A stretch of 8,484 nt of DNA from JAYPEY01 sp047618185 (GTDB lineage: Bacteria; Verrucomicrobiota; Verrucomicrobiia; Limisphaerales; JAYPEY01): positions 1 to 8,484 of the forward strand of contig JBLHKZ010000252.1 of NCBI GenBank assembly GCA_047618185.1. The letters run 5' to 3'. Positions 6,076 through 8,484 of the stretch are shown piece after piece. How positions within the stretch are numbered: position 1 is the stretch's first letter; each line of letters starts with the position of its first letter. Made by a program: the position numbers and the translations under genes. The notes below the pieces were generated by a model. That model was given only the letters and a program-made list of their open reading frames with translations, was not told where the DNA came from and did not search any database.

Positions 6076-6119
6076 ATAACGTTTGTCCCTGATCGCTTCG
6101 AACCGAGGCGTGACGTTAT
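6076..6119 (-). promoter_or_regulatory. Nested inverted repeat in the leader of the GYF_2 gene
   Basis: ATAACGT (6076-6082) pairs perfectly with ACGTTAT (6113-6119). Inside lies a second stem, CGCTTCG (6094-6100) with CGAGGCG (6104-6110), around a 3-base loop; it has one T-G pair on the plus strand, which becomes an A-C mismatch in minus-strand RNA. The element fills almost all of the 54-bp gap between the protease stop and the GYF_2 start, ending 7 bp before that ATG. It could be a DNA operator, an attenuator or a processing hairpin. Confidence 0.4.
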
Positions 6120-6122
6120 CGG

Positions 6123-6908
6123 CTAGAAATATGTCAAGACAATGAAATTGTGCAGGAAGTGGATCAGCATGGCGGGGTAGAGACTGCCAGTCTTCCAGCG
6201 GGTGTAGCCCAGGAGGACGCCGAGCCCAAACAGGTAGGGCGCGCTGATCACGCTCAAGTGCAGCGCCGAGAACAGCGCCGCCGCCAATCCGATGGCCTTC
6301 CAGTCGGGCAGCGCGGTGTGCATCCAGTGCTGGACCAAACCGCGAAAGGCGATCTCCTCGGTGATCGCCGGGAGCACACAGATGATCAGCACGGCGGTCC
6401 AGCGGGCCGTGAAAATCTCATCGAACTGATCCAGCGCGCTGGTGTCTTCCATGATGCTGGGGAGAATCAGTCGGTGGAAACCGTAGTTGATCATCAGGGC
6501 GAGCGGCAGCAACGCGAGGCCGATCCAGGCGGCGCTGTGATTGAATCCGATGCGACAGAATTGCACTTTGAGCGATTCCCAATAAAGCACGCTCAAGACG
6601 CAGGTCGTCAGAGCGACCAGGATCGATGAGACAACGTAACCTCCCAGGTTTTGCCCTTCGCCGAAGGCCGAAAAGGAAACCAGCGCGCTGATGAAAATCG
6701 TTACGGCGAAAGCCCAGAACACACGCATGGCCTGAGGCGCGCGCTTGCGGACGATCGTCTCGGCGCTTTCCCACGCGGGCCGCTCCTCGGGCAGCAGGAG
6801 CTCGACGGACTGGAAGGGCGTCGCGCAGGCGGGGCAGAAGTAGTAGGCCGGGTTGAGCGTGGCGCCGCAGTATTCGCAGGTTTTGAGTTTGGCGGGGGAG
6901 TATTCCAC
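6123..6908 (-). CDS. CPBP (CAAX-like) intramembrane protease with N-terminal zinc ribbon
   Basis: This 261-residue protein begins with a zinc ribbon: Cys11-x2-Cys14 and Cys25-x2-Cys28, in CEYCGATL and FCPAC. A multi-pass CPBP (CAAX protease/Abi) domain follows. Hydrophobic segments lie at about 62-80, 89-109, 125-142, 171-186, 205-222 and 226-236. The catalytic motifs are complete: EEIAFRG (184-190, Glu184/Glu185/Arg189), F-x3-H in FSALH (213-217), and H-x3-N (His250, Asn254). The family contains metal-dependent membrane proteases related to CAAX prenyl endopeptidase Rce1; some act in bacteriocin immunity. The substrate is unknown. The start is GTG at 6908, set close before the ribbon; AGGA lies only 3 bases ahead, too near for an ideal ribosome site. 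The gene precedes the GYF_2 gene by 54 bp and is divergent from the MYG1-like gene. Confidence 0.92.
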   Translation of the reverse strand: MEYSPAKLKTCEYCGATLNPAYYFCPACATPFQSVELLLPEERPAWESAETIVRKRAPQAMRVFWAFAVTIFISALVSFSAFGEGQNLGGYVVSSILVALTTCVLSVLYWESLKVQFCRIGFNHSAAWIGLALLPLALMINYGFHRLILPSIMEDTSALDQFDEIFTARWTAVLIICVLPAITEEIAFRGLVQHWMHTALPDWKAIGLAAALFSALHLSVISAPYLFGLGVLLGYTRWKTGSLYPAMLIHFLHNFIVLTYF

Positions 6909-7034
6909 GGATCCTGATCTCTGGGGAGACCTTAGGCTGGAGAAGCTCTGGAATCAACCACGGGACGCTGCAACCCGTCATCATTTGTGGTTTCTTCGCA
7001 GCCCGGATCCGGCTAGGGTCCGCGCCCTCTTTTT
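6909..7034. promoter_or_regulatory. Divergent intergenic region between protease and MYG1-like genes
   Basis: These 126 bases separate the 5' ends of two oppositely directed genes and should hold both promoters. I found no -35/-10 pair with acceptable spacing on either strand, and no strong palindrome apart from the short arms ACGGG (6960-6964) and CCCGT (6974-6978). The role is inferred from position only. Confidence 0.4.
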
Positions 7035-7904
7035 ATGGGAATGAAATACATACTGACTCATCCGGGCGGCGCGCATAAGGACGACTTCCTCGCCTGCAGC
7101 CTGCTCGCAGCTAAACACGGCGTGCAAATCGTGCGGCGCGATCCTGTCGACACGGAACTGAACGATGCGGATATCGCCGTGATCGATATTGGCGGACGGC
7201 ACGAGCCGGACCTGTGCAATTTCGATCACCATCAATTTCCGCGGGATCACGAGCCAACTTGCTCGTTGAGCCTGGTGATGCAGCATCTCGGAATCTACGA
7301 GGACGCGCGGAGTTTCTGCGACTGGCTGGAGCCGGCGGAGTGGTTTGACGCTCGCGGCCCGGGCGACACGGCGAAGTGGCTGGGGGTTGAGCGTAAGGTG
7401 GTCAGTCAGTTGGTGTCGCCAATGGACATCACGCTGCTGCGCCGCTTCGCATTGGAGAGCGAACTCAATCCCGGCGACCTTCTCTATGACATGATGTGCA
7501 TGGTCGGCGAGGATCTGCTGAACTTCATACAAAACCTGCATGATCGATTGGAATTCATCGGCGCGAATTCGGAGCGTTGGACAATCGACGGGCCGCACGG
7601 CGAATTCGAAGCCCTGTTTCTGAAACGGACAGATCCGTTGCCGAAAGAGCCGTCGATGGGGATGGAACGCTATGTCGAGCGAGTCGGTCTCGATTCTCAA
7701 ATGGTGGCGCTCGTTTATCCGGATCGTCGCGGAGACGGATACGGCCTTTCGCGTTATCGGGATCATCAGGCTGTGAATTTTTCACAGATTGAAGCCGAAG
7801 AGGACGTGCACTTTGCGCACGCTCGAGGATTTGTGGCGAAATCGTCCGCGACCGAGATCGAGCGATTGAAGGAGTTGTTGAAGTTGGCGCAGGCGGAAGC
7901 CTGA
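7035..7904 (+). CDS. MYG1-family (UPF0160) predicted phosphoesterase/nuclease
   Basis: This 289-residue protein matches the MYG1/UPF0160 family, a branch of the DHH phosphoesterase superfamily whose eukaryotic member Myg1 is a 3'-5' RNA exonuclease. Motif I is LTHPGGAHKDDFLACSLLA (7-25), which corresponds to the family's H-x-G-x-F-H-x-D-E-x-L-A: His9, His14, Asp16 and Asp17 are likely metal ligands. Motif II is VIDIGGRHEPDLCNFDHHQF (49-68), with Asp51 and the DHH triad at 64-66. The C-terminal part has MVALVYPDRRGDGYGLSRYR and FAHARGFVAKS (260-270), which corresponds to the Myg1 'VHASGFIGG' region. Phe of motif I is Ala here (GGAHKDD). Length is slightly short for the family but all blocks are present. 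No Shine-Dalgarno precedes ATG 7035; ATG 7041 is an alternative start. Substrate in bacteria is not known. Confidence 0.88.
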   Translation: MGMKYILTHPGGAHKDDFLACSLLAAKHGVQIVRRDPVDTELNDADIAVIDIGGRHEPDLCNFDHHQFPRDHEPTCSLSLVMQHLGIYEDARSFCDWLEPAEWFDARGPGDTAKWLGVERKVVSQLVSPMDITLLRRFALESELNPGDLLYDMMCMVGEDLLNFIQNLHDRLEFIGANSERWTIDGPHGEFEALFLKRTDPLPKEPSMGMERYVERVGLDSQMVALVYPDRRGDGYGLSRYRDHQAVNFSQIEAEEDVHFAHARGFVAKSSATEIERLKELLKLAQAEA

Positions 7905-8011
7905 GTGGGCGCCGGAGGTCTTGTATCCCAACGGGATAAAAAGCGCGCTTCTGGCGTGGCTCTCATTATTATCCCGGCTGAATCAAACGCCGAACTGCCC
8001 GTCTCTAATTC
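7905..8011. other. Intergenic region with a small hairpin
   Basis: These 107 bases lie between two plus-strand genes. A perfect 6-bp hairpin, TATCCC (7924-7929) and GGGATA (7933-7938) around AAC, begins 20 bp after the MYG1-like stop. It is followed by A residues, not T, on the plus strand, so it is not a classical terminator for that gene. The promoter of the sulfatase gene probably lies here, but no clear elements are seen. Confidence 0.4.
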
Positions 8012-8484
8012 ATGAAACTCTTTGCCCGTTTTACAGCCCTTGTCCTGCTCGCCGGCGGACAGGTCTTCGCGGACAGGCCCGACATCCTGATGATCGCGGT
8101 GGACGATTTGCGCCCGATGCTGGGCTGCTATGGCGATCCTCGCGCGAAAACGCCGAACATCGACCGGCTGGCGTCGCGCGGGGTGGTGTTCGATCGGGCC
8201 TACTGCCAATACGCCAAATGCGGCGCCTCTCGGCTTTCGCTCATGACGGGTTTGCGGCCGGACGCTTTCGGCGCCTTCGGTCATAACAACAAGGTCGTTG
8301 AGGCGTTTCGGAAACGTCGGCCCGACGCGGTTTCGATGGCGCGCTGGCTGAAAGATCAGGGCTATCACACGCGCGGGCTGGGCAAGATCTACCACGACGG
8401 ATGGGACGTGGAATCCGACTGGTCGGAGCCGCCGATGCCGGGTCGTGAGAAGGAGATGCTGGAGATTTACGATCGGTCCAATCC
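8012..8484 (+). CDS. Secreted sulfatase, iduronate-2-sulfatase-like, 3' end outside window
   Basis: The visible 157 codons encode the N-terminal part of a sulfatase, which hydrolyses sulfate esters, probably on sulfated polysaccharides. A signal peptide spans residues 1-20 (MKLFARFTALVLLAGGQVFA). Next come DILMIAVDDLRPMLGCYGD with the metal-binding Asp31/Asp32, the TPNIDRLASRGVVFDRAY block, and the activation motif C70-G-A-S-R74 followed by LSLMTGLRPD. Then SMARWLKDQGYHTRGLGKIY includes active-site Lys125. Arrangement and HNNKV and GKIYHDG segments resemble bacterial iduronate-2-sulfatases (S1_7-like), but the substrate cannot be fixed from this part. Cys70 must be oxidised to formylglycine for activity. 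The usual motif is C-x-P-x-R; Ala replaces Pro here, a known tolerated variant. Frame and start at ATG 8012 are set by the signal peptide; no Shine-Dalgarno is visible. Confidence 0.95.
   Translation, partial: MKLFARFTALVLLAGGQVFADRPDILMIAVDDLRPMLGCYGDPRAKTPNIDRLASRGVVFDRAYCQYAKCGASRLSLMTGLRPDAFGAFGHNNKVVEAFRKRRPDAVSMARWLKDQGYHTRGLGKIYHDGWDVESDWSEPPMPGREKEMLEIYDRSN

Noticed and set aside
6095..6109. A GGTTCGAA-like element on the minus strand, reminiscent of a tRNA T-loop
   Set aside because: The flanking bases do not form the 5-bp T stem with correct pairing, and no acceptor, D or anticodon arms fit in the 54-bp gap.
6981..7766. A 261-codon minus-strand frame opposite the MYG1-like gene
   Set aside because: It is low-complexity, Arg/His/Gln-rich antisense translation, and the plus frame has clear DHH-family motifs.
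7766..8395. A 209-codon minus-strand frame spanning the sulfatase start
   Set aside because: It lies opposite the signal peptide and catalytic motifs of the sulfatase and has no domain of its own.

Overview
The window is GC-rich bacterial chromosome. Its gene content points to the Planctomycetota-Verrucomicrobiota (PVC) group, more likely a Verrucomicrobiota member: a Tat-exported DUF1501 protein, a remnant of a PSCyt1-type (DUF1549/DUF1553 family) cytochrome, an iduronate-sulfatase-like enzyme, a GYF_2 membrane protein, and start codons that mostly lack a Shine-Dalgarno sequence. This assignment is inferred from gene families; no rRNA or other decisive marker is present.

Layout. Bases 1-690 (+) hold the C-terminal three quarters of RsmH, the 16S rRNA m4C1402 methyltransferase, cut by the window edge. 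It converges on an intact DUF1501 gene at 761-2122 (-), with a small hairpin between them. Upstream of DUF1501, 2123-2843 has no intact gene. Read on the minus strand it holds three unrelated protein pieces in succession: the signal peptide and CxxCH haem site of a PSCyt1 protein, about 100 bp from the C-terminus of a second DUF1501 protein, and the C-terminal tail of an unrecognised protein. This is the most unusual part of the window: a decayed PSCyt1/DUF1501 locus.

Bases 2852-6908 hold five intact minus-strand genes. In transcription order they are a zinc-ribbon CPBP (CAAX-like) intramembrane protease (6123-6908), a two-TM coiled-coil protein with a C-terminal GYF_2 domain (5475-6068), an unrecognised single-pass membrane protein overlapping it by ATGA (4528-5478), then after a 226-bp gap a YgcG-type TPM-domain protein (3549-4301) and a second TPM-domain membrane protein (2852-3526). 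The PSCyt1 remnant starts just after the last stop, so it may still be transcribed. The cluster looks like an envelope module, but its joint function is inference.

Bases 7035-7904 (+) encode a MYG1-family (UPF0160, DHH-like) predicted phosphoesterase/nuclease, divergent from the protease gene. Bases 8012-8484 (+) are the N-terminal part of a secreted sulfatase with the variant formylglycine motif C-G-A-S-R, cut by the window end.

No tRNA, rRNA, CRISPR array, insertion sequence or convincing sigma-70 promoter was seen. The strongest leads are the chimeric remnant region, the protease/GYF_2/unknown membrane module, and the nested inverted repeat in front of the GYF_2 gene.
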